This document shows, piece by piece, positions 25,601 to 37,758 of a DNA stretch of 64,000 nt. Both the position numbers and the translations under genes were made by a program. How positions within the stretch are numbered: the stretch's first letter is position 1; each line of letters begins with the position of its first letter. Below the pieces are notes generated by a model. That model was given only the letters and a program-made list of their open reading frames with translations. It ran no database searches and was not told where the DNA came from. Source of the stretch: Lophius americanus (lineage: Eukaryota; Chordata; Actinopteri; Lophiiformes; Lophiidae); NCBI GenBank assembly GCA_037951165.1, contig JBBDHG010000132.1, positions 31,001-95,000 of the forward strand. Direction: 5' to 3'.

Positions 25601-26294
25601 CTTAAAAATTCAGAATAATAGACAGGACAGATAATCATCGGTCAAATGGATTGTAATCATATTATGCTATTATCTTCTGTTGAAATAAGATTACCGTCCT
25701 TCCCAAATGGACAGTTTGTTTTGTTTAAATCTGTTTACATGGCCACTTCATTAATTAGAGGTAAAACGAAAAACTTTAATGTAAAGTTGATTGAATTGAA
25801 AACATTATTTTGTGATTTGGAAAATTATTTGTCAACATATTTATTCCAATGAATGGGAAATGTATAAAAAGAACAAAAAAACAAAACAATGTATTATACA
25901 GCCAAAAACACTGTGACATGATCAGAATGCTAATTCAAGAACTATTTACTTTGCAAATGAAAACTGACGCTCTGACTTTATAGTTGGGTTTGAGTGATTT
26001 TGGATGCATCAACTTTTGCTTCTCTTTGCCACAGTGGCCAAAATGAGACACTAACATGTTTAAATGATTGATTTGACCTCCAAACGCAAATGGCTTCCAG
26101 TGAGGGTTGACACAGATCCACAGACAGAGCACAAACAAATTGACAGACACTTAGATAAATAGATAGAGGGACAGATAGATGTAACGCATTCCTGGCATAA
26201 CCGTTTGACAACCAAAACTGCTGTGTGAGTCTCCAGCCAGTTTTCACTATCAACAGCAGCTGCCAGTGTCACCAGGGTGTCAGGCTGCTGCTGG

Positions 26295-26296
<2 letters not shown>

Positions 26297-26325
<29 letters not shown>

Positions 26326-26346
26326 GCGCGCAGACACACACACACA
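26297..26346 (+). repeat. (AC)n microsatellite
   Basis: AC run with a CGCGCG interruption; another AC run follows at 26432-26468. Frames across both are compositional. Confidence 0.95.
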
Positions 26347-26431
26347 TACACAGCTTAAAAATCAATATTGTTTTTCCCCTATCCCCCTTCGCGTGCTACA
26401 ACATTACAGAACTACAACATCATAAGGAAGC

Positions 26432-26468
26432 AAACACACACGTACACACACACACACACACACACATA
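26432..26468 (+). repeat. (AC)n microsatellite
   Basis: About 17 AC units. Confidence 0.95.
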
Positions 26469-26862
26469 CATTTTTGCTGTAAAAGTAAAACGGCTTACAT
26501 TGGGCATAACTGTTCTGGAGCATCAATGCCAAGTTGGGGATGTTATGAGCATGTTAGATCATAACAGGCCAAGTCTGTACAAGTCAGGACCAACATACCA
26601 GCGTAGGTTTATGTGACAGTCGGTTCTCAGAGATGACGTTACCAAACGCTTTCTTGGCGTTTATAAGCCTAGCTAGCTAAACTGTTAGTCTTCCAGCAGC
26701 GTTAGCTGATAAACATGTCAGATAAACATGAAGACTGGAGAAACATTTAAGATAATGTACATTATTGACATTAGTAAAAAGGCTCATAGAATATCTGTGT
26801 GTGACATAAACACGAACTCGTCTTCCTGTGAGAAGTCTTCTCTCTCAGCATCCTCCACTCAC

Positions 26863-27086
26863 CGATACGAGGTCTGCTTTCTGAACGCCAGTCCTCTTAA
26901 TTTCTCTTGGAGGGTTTCCTGCTCCATGTCGGGCAGACTGCTGAACGTATCGCTGCAGCAGCCCACCGCAGCCTCCTCCGAGCCGGCTCCGGACTCAGAG
27001 TCACCACCGTCGGCTCCCAGAGAGGCCAGACGCCCGCTGAAACCCCCCGTCGCCGGGCTGCTACGATCTTTCGCTTGGGGGTCCAT
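26863..27086 (-). CDS. dgki: dgki first coding exon (diacylglycerol kinase iota N-terminus), partial gene
   Basis: ATG at 27086-27084, with an in-frame TGA about 60 nt upstream, and a strong TCG-TAT-CG|GTGAGT donor at 26862-26861. It encodes 74 residues plus two bases: a glycine/serine/alanine-rich N-terminus and the end LQEKLRGLAFRKQTSY(R). Human DGKI exon 1 ends LEEKLRNLTFRKQVSYR at the same phase. DGKI phosphorylates diacylglycerol to phosphatidic acid; its C1, catalytic and ankyrin regions lie in later exons not seen here. The N-terminus is shorter than the human form. DGKZ is the alternative paralogue, but the sequence match and the creb3l2 neighbour favour dgki. Confidence 0.85.
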
Positions 27087-27320
27087 GCTGGTCAGTCCTT
27101 GCAGTCTCGTCCCGCGCAGGACCCCCTTCTCGCCCGGCTCTCAGAGGAACCCAGGTGTTGGACAGGGGGAATAAATAGCAACGTTTACGCCCTCAACGGT
27201 TTGATTGCCAGGATTTCGACCACTGACCGTAACAGCCACCCACGGCAGCACGCGCGGCCGCCAGGACAACAGACAGAACGTAGGGCTCACGAGCCGCTGC
27301 TGACCAACTGGAGGCAAGCT
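26900..27320 (-). promoter_or_regulatory. CpG-rich block: dgki promoter and 5'UTR
   Basis: This stretch is clearly richer in G+C and CpG than the AT-rich flanks (for example the cluster around 27245-27300 with cgcgcggccgcc). It covers the dgki first exon and about 230 bp upstream, as expected of a CpG-island promoter. No convincing TATA box at a suitable position was seen. The open frames on the plus strand here are antisense shadows. Confidence 0.6.
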
Positions 27321-27599
27321 ATGTCCAGATGAAAGGAAGTAAATTGCGTAGCCTTCAAAATAAAAGCTAAGAGGAAGTGTTGTTTGCAGCTTTCACATTA
27401 AAAGCTGCAGGTTCTTAAGCTTAGTTTGAAAATATTTATCATATTAATAATAATAATAATAATACATTTAATTTATAAGGCCCTTTACATTTGGATCATA
27501 TCTCATGCATAAATACTATAATGATAATTTGACGTTAATAAGTATGAGAAATACAAATTGTTCTTCTTGTATCTGTTAACCTCTTTCAAATCCCGTCTA

Positions 27600-27759
27600 A
27601 AAATCCTCTTTTCTAGGCTAACTAATTCTGTGGGATCCCTGCATTGACTTTTTATTTATTTTAAGCTTTTATTGCATATATTTTTGTTATCTCCTGATAT
27701 TTATTGTCTTTTTTAAAAAAATGTTACTCTGTAACGTAACTTTGAATGTATAAAATGTA

Positions 27760-27810
<51 letters not shown>

Positions 27811-27846
27811 ATAATCATAATAATAATAATAATAATAATAATAATA
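27600..27846 (+). repeat. LINE-type tail with (TTA)n and opposed (AAT)n
   Basis: 27600-27760 resembles the AT-rich end of a fish non-LTR element (cctctttcaaatcccgtcta, aatcctcttttct). It runs into (TTA)n at 27763-27804, then 15 bp, then (AAT)n to 27846. The two runs are reverse complements and can fold back. Confidence 0.6.
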
Positions 27847-27995
27847 GAAATATACTATCTACCGATTTTCATGGCTAGTAAGACTCCTGGTAAAAGGAAA
27901 CATATTATATTTTTTCTGCGGCACTATTCATTAGTAATTTAGACTTTTTTCATTTGTTTGATTTATCTCTATAAATTATCTCTTAAAAACAGTCT

Positions 27996-28320
27996 ATGAC
28001 ACTGTATGACACAATTGTCTACGCTGTGGTCTGCTGGGGTGGAGGGAGCACAGAGAGGGACAGGGAGAGATTCAACATAGTGGCCCAGAGGGCCTGCACT
28101 GTCCTGGACTGTCACCTGGACTCTGTAGAGGAGGTGGGTGAGAGGAAAATGTTGACCAAGCTGACATCCATCCTGGCCAACACTTCTAACCCTCTGCATG
28201 AGACTGTGGCGCTCTGAGTAGCTCCTTCAGCAGTAGACTGCCACAACCACAGTGTAAGACAGAGCGGTACCGCAGGTCCTTTGTCCCCACTGCAGTCAGA
28301 ATCTACAAGAAATCACTGTG
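27996..28320 (+). mobile_element. CR1/L2-type LINE fragment, 3' end of the reverse-transcriptase ORF
   Basis: Codes YAVVCWGGGSTERDRERFN, then LDSVEEVGERKMLTKLTSIL, then after a stop and frame change TERYRRSFVPTAVRIYK. This is the conserved C-terminal block of fish CR1/L2-type ORF2. Stops and a frameshift show it is dead. Confidence 0.7.
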
Positions 28321-28482
28321 ACACTACATCACTACATACCATGTGTGTATCTGATAATCCATCCACTGTCTACTGGGAAAGAAACTGAATGTCTCAACCA
28401 TTTATCACATTTTAAATATTGAGCTTACTGGTTTTGAACAGATGGCTTGTCCATAACTCAGAGCTGTTGAAAGAACAGGTGA

Positions 28483-28770
28483 TTAGGTGTTGTGGAAGCC
28501 CAGGTTGCCTGGGCTTCCACAATCAGCTTGTCTGCATTGTTGGGTCTCGTGTCGCTCATCTTCCTCTTGACAATACCCCATCAATTTCCTATAGGGGTTC
28601 AGGTCAGGCGCGTTTGCTGGCCAATCAAGCACAGTAATCCCATGGTCATTAAACCACGTATTTGTACTTTTTGCCGTGTGAGCAGTTGCAAAGTCCTGCT
28701 GGAAAATGAAATCATCATCTCCATAAAGCTTGTCAGCAGAAGGAAGCAGGAAATGTTCTAAAATGTCCAG
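28483..28770 (-). pseudogene. Tc1-like transposase fragment, C-terminal half
   Basis: On the minus strand: DDDFIFQQDFATAHTAKSTN, then WPANAPDLNP. This is the catalytic D...D34E/D region of a Tc1 transposase (QQD, DLNP). The third catalytic position is lost (PYRKL replaces the usual PIENLWG-type sequence). It ends in a 15-bp perfect hairpin at 28490-28522. Confidence 0.8.
28490..28522. repeat. Perfect 15-bp hairpin
   Basis: TTGTGGAAGCCCAGG (28490-28504), loop TTG, then CCTGGGCTTCCACAA (28508-28522). It lies in the end of the Tc1 transposase fragment; one arm matches the usual transposase sequence, so the other arm looks like a local inverted copy. Confidence 0.9.
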
Positions 28771-28794
28771 AAACAAAGTAAATAGCGTCTTGCC

Positions 28795-28965
28795 TGGCCT
28801 AAGGAGAAAAATAAGTTGTCTGTCGCTCAGTGGTCCAAAGTTCTCTTTTCAGATGAAAGTAAATTTTGCATTTCCTTTGGAAATCAAGGTCCCAGAGTCT
28901 GGAGGAAGAGTGGAGAGGCACAGAATCCAAGTTGCTTGAAGTCCAGCGTAAAGTTTCTAATGATG
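28795..28965 (+). pseudogene. Tc1-like transposase fragment, middle part, opposite strand
   Basis: Plus strand: WSKVLFSDESKFCISFGNQG, then PRVWRK. This is the block around the first catalytic aspartate (SDES) of a Tc1 transposase. It points away from the fragment at 28483-28770, so one element was inverted internally or two copies were joined. Confidence 0.8.
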
Positions 28966-28999
28966 TTACTAATTTCTGGGAAAGAAATACAATTTTCTT

Positions 29000-29106
<107 letters not shown>

Positions 29107-29521
29107 GATGAGCATAAAACCATTGTGTAAGTCATTGCGATAACATCATTATTACTTATTACCTCCACCAAGGAGGTACTGTTTTCACAACCTAACCCTT
29201 CGGCGAGTAGTGGAGTATTTGAGAGATACTCAGAGAGTTTGTTGAAGTTGTCGGTAGATTTAAAGGCTGCCTATAACTCAGATATTAATGCAGAAAAGTC
29301 AATGCATTTTTCTTTGACCTTGAAAAGGCTTTCCACCATGACCTTGGTCCCACATGGGGTAGCTCCATCATGCAAGGCCCTTATTTTAATTCATAAATAA
29401 CCTTTATTTTGAAAAGTGTTACAGGAAGTTGAATATTTCTAAAAGTCTGACATGACAGGTTTAGAAACGGCCACAGCATGAGCTGCTTTGAGGGCGGTGA
29501 CTATAACCTGTGTGTACGGAG

Positions 29522-29675
29522 TCCATCCATCCATCCATCCATCCCTCCCTCCATCCATCCCTCCAGCCATCCCTCCATCCATCCATCCGTCCCTCCATCC
29601 CTCCATCCCTCCATCCCTCCATCCATCCCTCCATCCATCCATCCATCCATCATCCATCCGTCAATCCATCCATCT
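29522..29675 (+). repeat. (CCAT)n/(CCCT)n imperfect microsatellite
   Basis: About 150 bp of ccatccatccct-type units. The long HPSIHPS-like frames over it are compositional. Confidence 0.97.
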
Positions 29676-30909
29676 GGCTCGTGTGGGACGAGCAGTGTGG
29701 CATTGTGGGACATTCCCTCTGCTCCTCCTCCACCTCGTCCTTTCTGCAGCTTCATAATTTACAAAGTAGGGCAGAGGGTGAGCGTGCACGCACGAGCACA
29801 CGCACCCCTTCAGCGTCGCGATGTCAAACACGTGTGACGCACGCGCACGCAAGGCCATACGCTCCACTCGCGGACGGTGTTTGTCATCTCTGTCGGGATG
29901 ATAATATTCTCACCTTGGTTCTCATTATGTGACTCACTATTTCTAGCGTTTGCCCGTAAATCATCGGGCCACGTGTGTGACCCTCCTGTTTTCACTTAAT
30001 TTCACAGAGCCTGCAGGTTTACGCACCACAGCTGACCTGAGGTGAACTCTTTCAATTCTCTCTGCTTCTATTTCTGCAGGGGAGCATCTGTCCTCAATCT
30101 CTAAAGTCTAAACATAAATCAGAGCATAACATTTTGCAAACAGCGGTGGAGGAAGCAATTAGGTCGCTTTTCAAGCCAAAATAGAAATACCATATTGGAC
30201 TGCATTTAAAATCCTACGGATGTAAAATATTATCAGCTTCAAATAGTTAAAAATAAAACTGAAGCCTTATCAGAGTCCCTTACTTGTTTTTAATATATGT
30301 TATACATGACTAATGTGCTCAGGTGTCAGGAGTGCCACACCGATTTGTGTAAGACCAAGTGCAGGTACTTACATTTGAGTTACTTAAGTAAAACAACAAC
30401 ACAGAGCAGACAAAAAACAAAATTCAATAAGTGATCAAAGTCTGGACAAACAAAGCAAAGAGAAAAACATTAGAAAATACTTTATGGGAATGAATATGGG
30501 GACAGAACTTTAAGGCAGTAAACATTATGGACTACAAATGTATGGAAGCAGATGAAAGTCATTTACCTTTAACTTTTGCACTCTTTATCTTATACATTAT
30601 TTAAACTTAATGTTGTCTAGCAGCTGACTTTATCAAAGTCAATATTCATTTTGGTGACCTTATAATAAATGTGAAAATTGAATCATATTTTAATTATTGA
30701 GACCATGGTTAATGGTAGTGTTGTAGTGGTGTTTTTAATATCTTCTCCCTGCTCATATATGTAAATAAATATGAAAACAAAAATTAAAAAACACATTAAT
30801 CCCTGTATTAATGTGATAAAGACAGAGATATTGATTTATTTCATTTCTCAGAACGAGTTCGTCATTTATTCTTTCATTAATTGTAAGAAAAACATTTATT
30901 ATCCAGGCG

Positions 30910-31093
<184 letters not shown>

Positions 31094-32279
31094 AGATATA
31101 GATTTATACATTTATGCATATATAGGAATTTTCTTTTTATTTATATATATATAATAGGGAAGCACTGGATGTCTCTGCTGGGGAAATTGATTTTTCTGCA
31201 CAGAAATTGATATAGTCTGTGAGTCCATCCATATCCTCGCCAAAAGCTCCACAGAGAACATCCCATTCTGTCTCCATGAAACTCACAGAATCCTGGGCCT
31301 CCTGGGACCAGCATATAATAGTTTCTCTGTTCATTGATTTCTTTCATAATCAATGAAAGAAAAAAAGGCTACGACATATCTTTATATTTATGAAACTAAA
31401 AAACTAAGCCGAAACGTTCTAGTCCTGAAGAAAGGAATAAATAATGATAAATAATAAGGTGTTTTTGAAAACCACTGCCACATGGATCAAAGTGTGAAAT
31501 CAAAAAGCAGCTCCTTGTTCTGTCTCTCGCTAATTTTATAAGTAATAGTATTAGAGTCTGGACTGGTTTTCGTATTTGATTTGATGACAAACATGAGCAA
31601 AGCTGTGATGAAGGTCATTGTTACCCTGTTAATGTGGGACTGGACTGTTATGAAGCTGCGGCGCTGTGAATTGTCGGGACTGTCGGGGCAATTTGCGCTC
31701 CTTATTAGAGGCGCTGCTGTGGATCTATTTTGGGATTACTGTCATGATTAAGGAGAGACAAGCTCCTCTGTAGGCCATTGTGTTAACCATCAGGCCCTTC
31801 ATGTCCTAATGGAGTTTGGCCTAAACTTGATTTGATGCTGCACAGAAAATGCTGACTTCAGCAACGACGTTAGAAATGTGTTCCGTTTTGAGCTTGGTCT
31901 TATGTGCATGTTTTTTTGTTTGTTGGTTATTTTTTGGTTTTATATACTGTTGTTCTACAAACGAAATTTAACCGACAAGCAACCTGCGTGAAAACCAAAT
32001 ACCCAATGATTTTATTCATAAGGCAAAATAATAATATCCTTGACTTTTCAGCGATATTATGAAAAACAAAAGAAGCTCATCATAAAAATGTAGATTATTA
32101 CCCGCCTCATACAACATCTTTTGTTTTGCTTACTCCTTTGTTATGACTATGTAATACAGACAAACGTCCTTCCGTTTTTGAAAAGAAAGGCTCCAGAATC
32201 TGAGTCATGAAGTTTCCTCTTTACTGTGGATCCTACATGTCCTCCCTGTGTGACTGGTGAGTGACAGGAAATTATTAAA

Positions 32280-32570
32280 CCAAGAAATGGTGGGTTGGTT
32301 GTTTGTTTGATTGCTATAGTTGGTTGATTGGATTGGTTTTTTTTTGCTCTTTTGGTTGGTTGGAAGAATAATAATAACAATCTTTAGTTTATTTATGGTT
32401 GGTTGGTTGTAATGTTTGGTTGGGTTGGTGGGAATCGTAGGGTTGAATCGACTGGGTGGTTATATGGAATATTTGGTCTGTTGATTGGTTGGTTTTTTTG
32501 GGTGGGTTTGTTGTGTGGATGGTGTTGGCTTGTTGATTGGAGGGTTGGTTATTTGTGTATTTGGGTTGAT
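32280..32570 (+). repeat. TTGG-rich strand-asymmetric tract
   Basis: Degenerate repeats of ggttggttg and gattggttg across nearly 300 bp, with very little C on the plus strand. The open frame at 32403-32618 (tryptophan/glycine-rich) follows from this composition. Confidence 0.8.
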
Positions 32571-32917
32571 GGTTGTCGTTGTTCCTATGGTAAATTAGAC
32601 TTAGCTGAACAAAGCTAAACTCATTAACTCAATCAAATCAGAAATCAATGAATATAATTGGACCCGGCATACATTATTATGTGATTTAGTTCTGCTGCAC
32701 AGCCTCTGTGCCATCTGATTACTTTAGTCCACTGTTAAGATCCACTGACAAAGACAAAAAGGAATTAAGTTTGTACTGAGCTGAACTCTGTGCTGTCTGA
32801 GTTCATTGGTGCAAATACCTCAACATAACTTTCATTTCCTCTTTTTATAATGCCCAAAATTTTCTCTGAACAGACCACACACAGTCACTGAAAATATGCT
32901 TTTACTAAGGAAAATAC

Positions 32918-32923
32918 TTTATT
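32918..32923 (-). terminator. Candidate poly(A) signal of creb3l2
   Basis: AATAAA in the sense strand, followed 30-50 nt downstream (about 32865-32887) by a GU-rich stretch reading tgactgtgtgtggtctgttc. That is the normal layout of a vertebrate cleavage site. Several other hexamers upstream are less well supported downstream. Confidence 0.4.
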
Positions 32924-33960
32924 TGTTTGAAAGCAAAAAGACAGAAATCCAAAATCAGGGTGGTTTCACACAGGAGCAACATGGAAATAAAATCTGAGCT
33001 CCTCTGCCTGTTTAAGTCTCAACTGGAGAGACATATCCATGAAAAAGTTAAATCTTAAAGCATATGTGTGTTTGTTTCCTCAGCATTGAGGAATTAAGAA
33101 TATGCTACCTCTGATCAATGACTATCAGTAAACACAGATTTAACTATAAATCTTTAGTGAGCCTTGCCACCGATCTTCTAAAACTTTTAACGTTTAAATT
33201 TAATACCTGAACATTAGATATACAGAGTTCATTTTCTAGTCACTAAATAGGAATGGCATCTATTTCTGTCGGTAATTTGATTCCTCCTTAGTTGTAAAAG
33301 ACACATTTATTTTAAAGTTTCAGGGCTTTATGCCCAATCAGAAGAAAAGCCTTTTTAAAACATGGAGAATTTCTATTTACAGCAGAAATCAAACAGTTCT
33401 CACATCTGTATCAAGAGGTCTGTAACAGCTCAGAAATTTCAATCTATAATAAACTTGATAGTGACAATTGAAATGTTTAAAATCATAATCTGTAACGACA
33501 AAACAAAACCCAACGGAAAATCAGGACAAACAGGGAAGTGAAGGCTTCTCAAACTCATCTTCTGTCAACAACAGAAAATCCCATATAGACATAGAAAGAC
33601 AGATTTTTGGGTTATAAACTACAGTTCCAATACACTTTTATTCTTTTTCATTTATTAACAACTTCTATTTACAAAAATAGATTTATTTTTTTTAACTTTT
33701 TTGGTATGCTGAGAAATCACAGATATAAACTCTTAGAGACGACAGAAAAGTCTTCCAAAGCATAGCAGGATTAACTGTTTAAAAAAATAAAATAGGAAAA
33801 AAAAAAATACATTTGGTGGTTCATTGAAAACATTCAAAGAGAAGTAGTTTGACATTTGGACATAAATGGTTTTCTTTCCGTATCTCGCAAGAGCTAGAAG
33901 ACAAGATCCATTACTTCTCCCTCAGTTTTAATATGAAGTTAACTGCTAGCGGTCAATTAG

Positions 33961-33978
33961 CTTAGCTAATTAGCTAAG
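33961..33978. repeat. Perfect 18-bp palindrome in the probable 3'UTR
   Basis: CTTAGCTAATTAGCTAAG reads the same on both strands. It contains TAATTA, a homeodomain-type core, but may be chance in AT-rich DNA. Confidence 0.85.
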
Positions 33979-35338
33979 ATGGTTAACCGGGAAAAACAAG
34001 CAAGCCTAACTCTGTGTAATGTCATAAAATCTCTATACTAGCACCCTTACAGCTCATTAATAAATATCTCATCCCTCATGTGTTATTTAGAGTTTTTGGA
34101 GGTGCTGGTAGCTCTCTTTTCAAGTTCGGACAGAGCTAGCCTAGCCTGTTTCCGCCTGCTAGCAAGCAGTTAGCTTGAAAACTTTTAAACAAACTCTCTG
34201 CAAAACCGCAAATAAATGTGAATCCTCTAACATCAAACTACCCCTTTAAGGCAAAGGCAACGTTAATAGTTGTTTGTAAGAGTACTTTGCTACTTTACTG
34301 CATAAGAGAACGATAAAAACGATAATGATCACCAAAATAGAAATGATCTCGCAGAGGTCAAATATTGACTCCTGACTTGCACAAAGTTACCATCCCACAC
34401 AGAGAACTAAATAAAAATATCTGAAGCTTAGTCAACAGGGTCCCACTTGTCTAATATGAACGGAATAAAGTCCACTTCTTTTCTGTTGGATAATTAGTTG
34501 TCAGATGGACAATCTGGGTATGACATCAGCTGCATATTGATATTGTCACCTATAAACATAAACGATATGATCCTTGCAGGTGTATTCAGACAAGAAATAT
34601 GTCACCCTGTATTATATGTATCAAAAATTACATATTTGCAGCCATTCTATGAAATGTTGAAAAATGAACATCTCCAAAATGAGCAAAGGGATCTGAACCT
34701 TGAAAGTCCCTTGTCGTTTGAAACATTTGGTCAAATTAAGAAATTGTGAACAATATATATATCAGTTGTATAATAAAATAAAAAATAAAGACGAAAAAAA
34801 TATAATATGAACACAAGTATCAAAATTGTATGTACGCATCACTGGAATGGAAAATAAACAGTTTTAATATTAAACAAATAAAAAGAGCAATTACTTTAAG
34901 AAAAAAAAAAAGAAGGGTTTCTATAAATACAAAGGTTCTCTGTCAGTGTCCTGTAAAAATCCTCACATGTCATATCTGAATGAATCATCCAGTAATATTC
35001 ATTAGATCTGTTAGACATGATCTCAATGTGTTTTTTGACGTTTCCATGCCAGTTCAAGACAACAGATACAACTGTTAAAAGTTGACTCACGTAAAAATAA
35101 CTCAGTGCAAATTTACTTCAGACGTTGAGGCAACCAGTGCCTCTTTGTTACCGTTATTATTATGTTCTATTCATCACAGTGTATCTGATTTAGCAGAGAT
35201 GGCACAAAACAATCAGCAGTCAGAGCTGCTGCATGAGGTTTTTCTCCAGGACACTGAACCATGCTCCGGAGGAGGGGCAGGGGGTCAAAGGTCATCAAGG
35301 GGATTAAATGAAGTGGGGCAGGGGAGTTGACGTGACCC

Positions 35339-35414
35339 TCAGGAGGTCTCGTTAACCGTTCGCTCAAGCTCTAACACTTTGTTCCTGCTCTCATTCGCCC
35401 TCTGCTCCAGAGAC
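35339..35414 (-). CDS. creb3l2: creb3l2 exon 12: C-terminus and stop
   Basis: Acceptor tctcgcag followed by one base completing an arginine codon from exon 11. Encodes SLEQRANESRNKVLELERTV and NETS, then TGA. Human CREB3L2 ends GNETLKVVELDRRVNTTF, so the C-terminus is conserved. NES and NET are candidate N-glycosylation sequons, consistent with a lumenal tail. Confidence 0.92.
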
Positions 35415-35659
35415 CTGCGAGACAAAGATCACAGGTCGGTTCAGCTGCAGCTGCAACGGACGGTTCTGTTTTTAAGGCCTTTTTCAATATTCAGCTTAGA
35501 TGTTTGTACAACAACATTACATATCTAAATAATATAGATCCTCAAGCACAACAAGTTGATACTGCAGTGTTATACAGTATATTAGAGAGTTATCTCTTTA
35601 TTTCTAGTGACATCTTTATAATGTTTGTATGTGTATATATCTATACACAAACACACGCT

Positions 35660-35712
<53 letters not shown>

Positions 35713-37330
35713 TTCATTTGTTTTACATATGTGTTTATGGCTGCAATGCATTCAGAGTGGAAGGCAAGACAAGGATTTCATCGTAGAGGGAAACTTGTTT
35801 TAACTGCGCTAATGACAATAAATGCTTTGACCTTTGACCTACATCACTCCATTTAAGAACTGACCCGTGGTTCAGTTTAATCCAGATCAATGCCACCTAT
35901 TTTTGTCAGAACAAAGTCTGGATGTTGGATCTAGACCTCAGGCCACAGGATGTTCTACCCCTTGAAATTTAGTCCAGTTTAAAATAAAAAGAGGTCCAAA
36001 AATCTGACACAAAAAGAATTGGCTGTGAAACTAATCCTAGATTAGTTGACTAGTCGAAGCCTAAACTCTCCATTAAGCGGTTACCAATAATGAAGGGATG
36101 ATTTAAATCAGCCCTTCAGCCTACTTTTGAGATGGAGTGGGCGGATTGGTGACTTCCTGTAGATGGTGCCCTTCTGCTTAATCTAGCGGTTCTTCTACTG
36201 CAGCTTTTATTATCGTGTGTTTAGTTCTTCTGTTCACTACTGTGTGAATGTTTACCTGTGCATGTCCATCAGCAGGTTTTTGGATGTCTGCGTGTCATTA
36301 CTTTTGTTCCTGAAAGGTGGGTGTGTTTCCACTCTGTCGTGCTCCAGCACCAGTTTCTGTTGCTCCGAGTGACGCCACGCTGCCATGACGACAGCTGTTG
36401 CGTCCTCTAATTGGTCGGGATATTCTCCGCCCAGACCGAGGAGGTGTGGCTGCTCGTCTTCGAAGGTCGATAACAGATTTCTTGACTTGACTGAAAAAGA
36501 GTTGAAAAAGATTTAATTTTTCTGAGTAGCATAAATTTTTATTGTAAGTGTTTCCGAAAATGCAACTTTGTACCAAAAACAGGAAGTCCAAAGTTCTGAT
36601 GCCATATCACATTGCAGCACATGTTACTTCCTGTCTTATGAAAACAGCTCAGACTGCCTGTTTTTGTGTGTTTGTCTGTGTGGCAATGTTTGTGTGTTTG
36701 TCTGTGTGGCAGTGTTTGTGTGTTTGTCTGTGTGGCAGTGTTTGTGTGTGTGTGTGTGGATGTGTAGGTGTGTGAGCGTGTGTGTGTGTTTGTTTGTGTG
36801 TGTGTGTGTGGATGTGTAGGTGTGTGAGCGTGTGTGTGTTTGTTTGTGTGTGTGTGTGTAAGTGTGTGAGCGCATGTGTGTGGGTTTGTGTGCATGGGTC
36901 TGTGTGTGTAGGTTTGTAGGTTTGTGAACGCATGTGTGAGTGTGTGCGCGCGCGTGTGTGTATGCATGTGTTTGGGAGACAGTGACTGAAAAATAGAAAT
37001 ATTAACGCTATAAAATCCTATTCCTATTAAAAAAGTTTGGTCTGTGTGTGTTTTTGTGTTTGTGTGTGTATGCGTGTTTGTGCGTATGGGTTTTTGTGTC
37101 TGTGTGTGTGTGTGTGTGAGGCAGGGACTTAAAACAGAAGTAATTTCTCTGTTACACCCTATTTCTATTACAAAAGTGTGGCTCCGTGTATGTGTCTGTG
37201 TGTGTGTTTGTGTGCGTGTGTGTGTTTGTGTGTGTGCGTGTGTGTATGTGTTGGACAGGGACTGAAAAATTTAAAAATAACTCACTTATAAATTACTCCT
37301 ATGACAATAGTGTGCGTCTGTGTGTGTATT

Positions 37331-37363
<33 letters not shown>

Positions 37364-37584
37364 TGGTGTGTGTGTGTGACAGGGACTGAAAACCAAGTAA
37401 TTACTCTGTTACACCCTATTTCTATTACAAAAGTGTGCGTCCGTGTGTGTGTGCGTGTGTGTGTGTGTGTGTGTTTGTGTGTGTGTTTGTGTCTGTGTGT
37501 GTGTGTGTGTGTGTGTGTTGGACAGGGACTGAAAAATTGAAAAAATAACTCTCTTACATATTATTCCTATGACAATAGAGTGCA

Positions 37585-37642
<58 letters not shown>

Positions 37643-37699
37643 AAAGGGGACTGAAAAATACAAAATAACTCTCTTACATATCATTCCTATGACAATAGT

Positions 37700-37758
<59 letters not shown>

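Larger units (their letters stand above)
1..26862 (-). other. dgki: Presumed dgki intron 1 (no exon recognised)
   Basis: I looked on both strands for dgki exon 2 (a peptide like KAISRAGLQHL in human) and for other conserved exons and found none. The sequence is AT-rich with microsatellites, hAT, Tc1, LINE and SINE remnants listed separately. Between these (for example 1600-3750, 16400-20900, 21200-23200 and 23700-25390) I see no feature I can support. Intron status is inferred from the exon at 26863-27086 and the known large first intron of DGKI. Confidence 0.6.
32900..35338 (-). other. creb3l2: Probable creb3l2 3' untranslated region
   Basis: About 2.4 kb of AT-rich sequence between the stop codon and the best poly(A) site candidate. 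No exon-like open frame was seen on either strand. Other AATAAA hexamers in sense (for example 33637-33642 and 33651-33656) could give shorter ends. An 18-bp perfect palindrome sits at 33961-33978. The extent is inference; only transcript data would fix it. Confidence 0.45.

Noticed and set aside
26907..27332. 141-aa plus-strand frame across the CpG-rich block
   Set aside because: Antisense to the dgki first exon and promoter; no conserved motif.
29439..29932. Several 70-140 aa frames rich in HPSIHPS or DGWMDGW
   Set aside because: Direct translation of the (CCAT)n microsatellite.
32403..32618. 71-aa tryptophan/glycine-rich frame
   Set aside because: Product of the TTGG-rich composition.
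36298..36591. 97-aa minus-strand frame over creb3l2 exon 11
   Set aside because: Alternative frame of the exon. The frame compatible with exons 10 and 12 gives the conserved SRNLL motif.
36539..36967. 142-aa frame rich in THTHT
   Set aside because: Translation of TG/CA repeats in intron 10.
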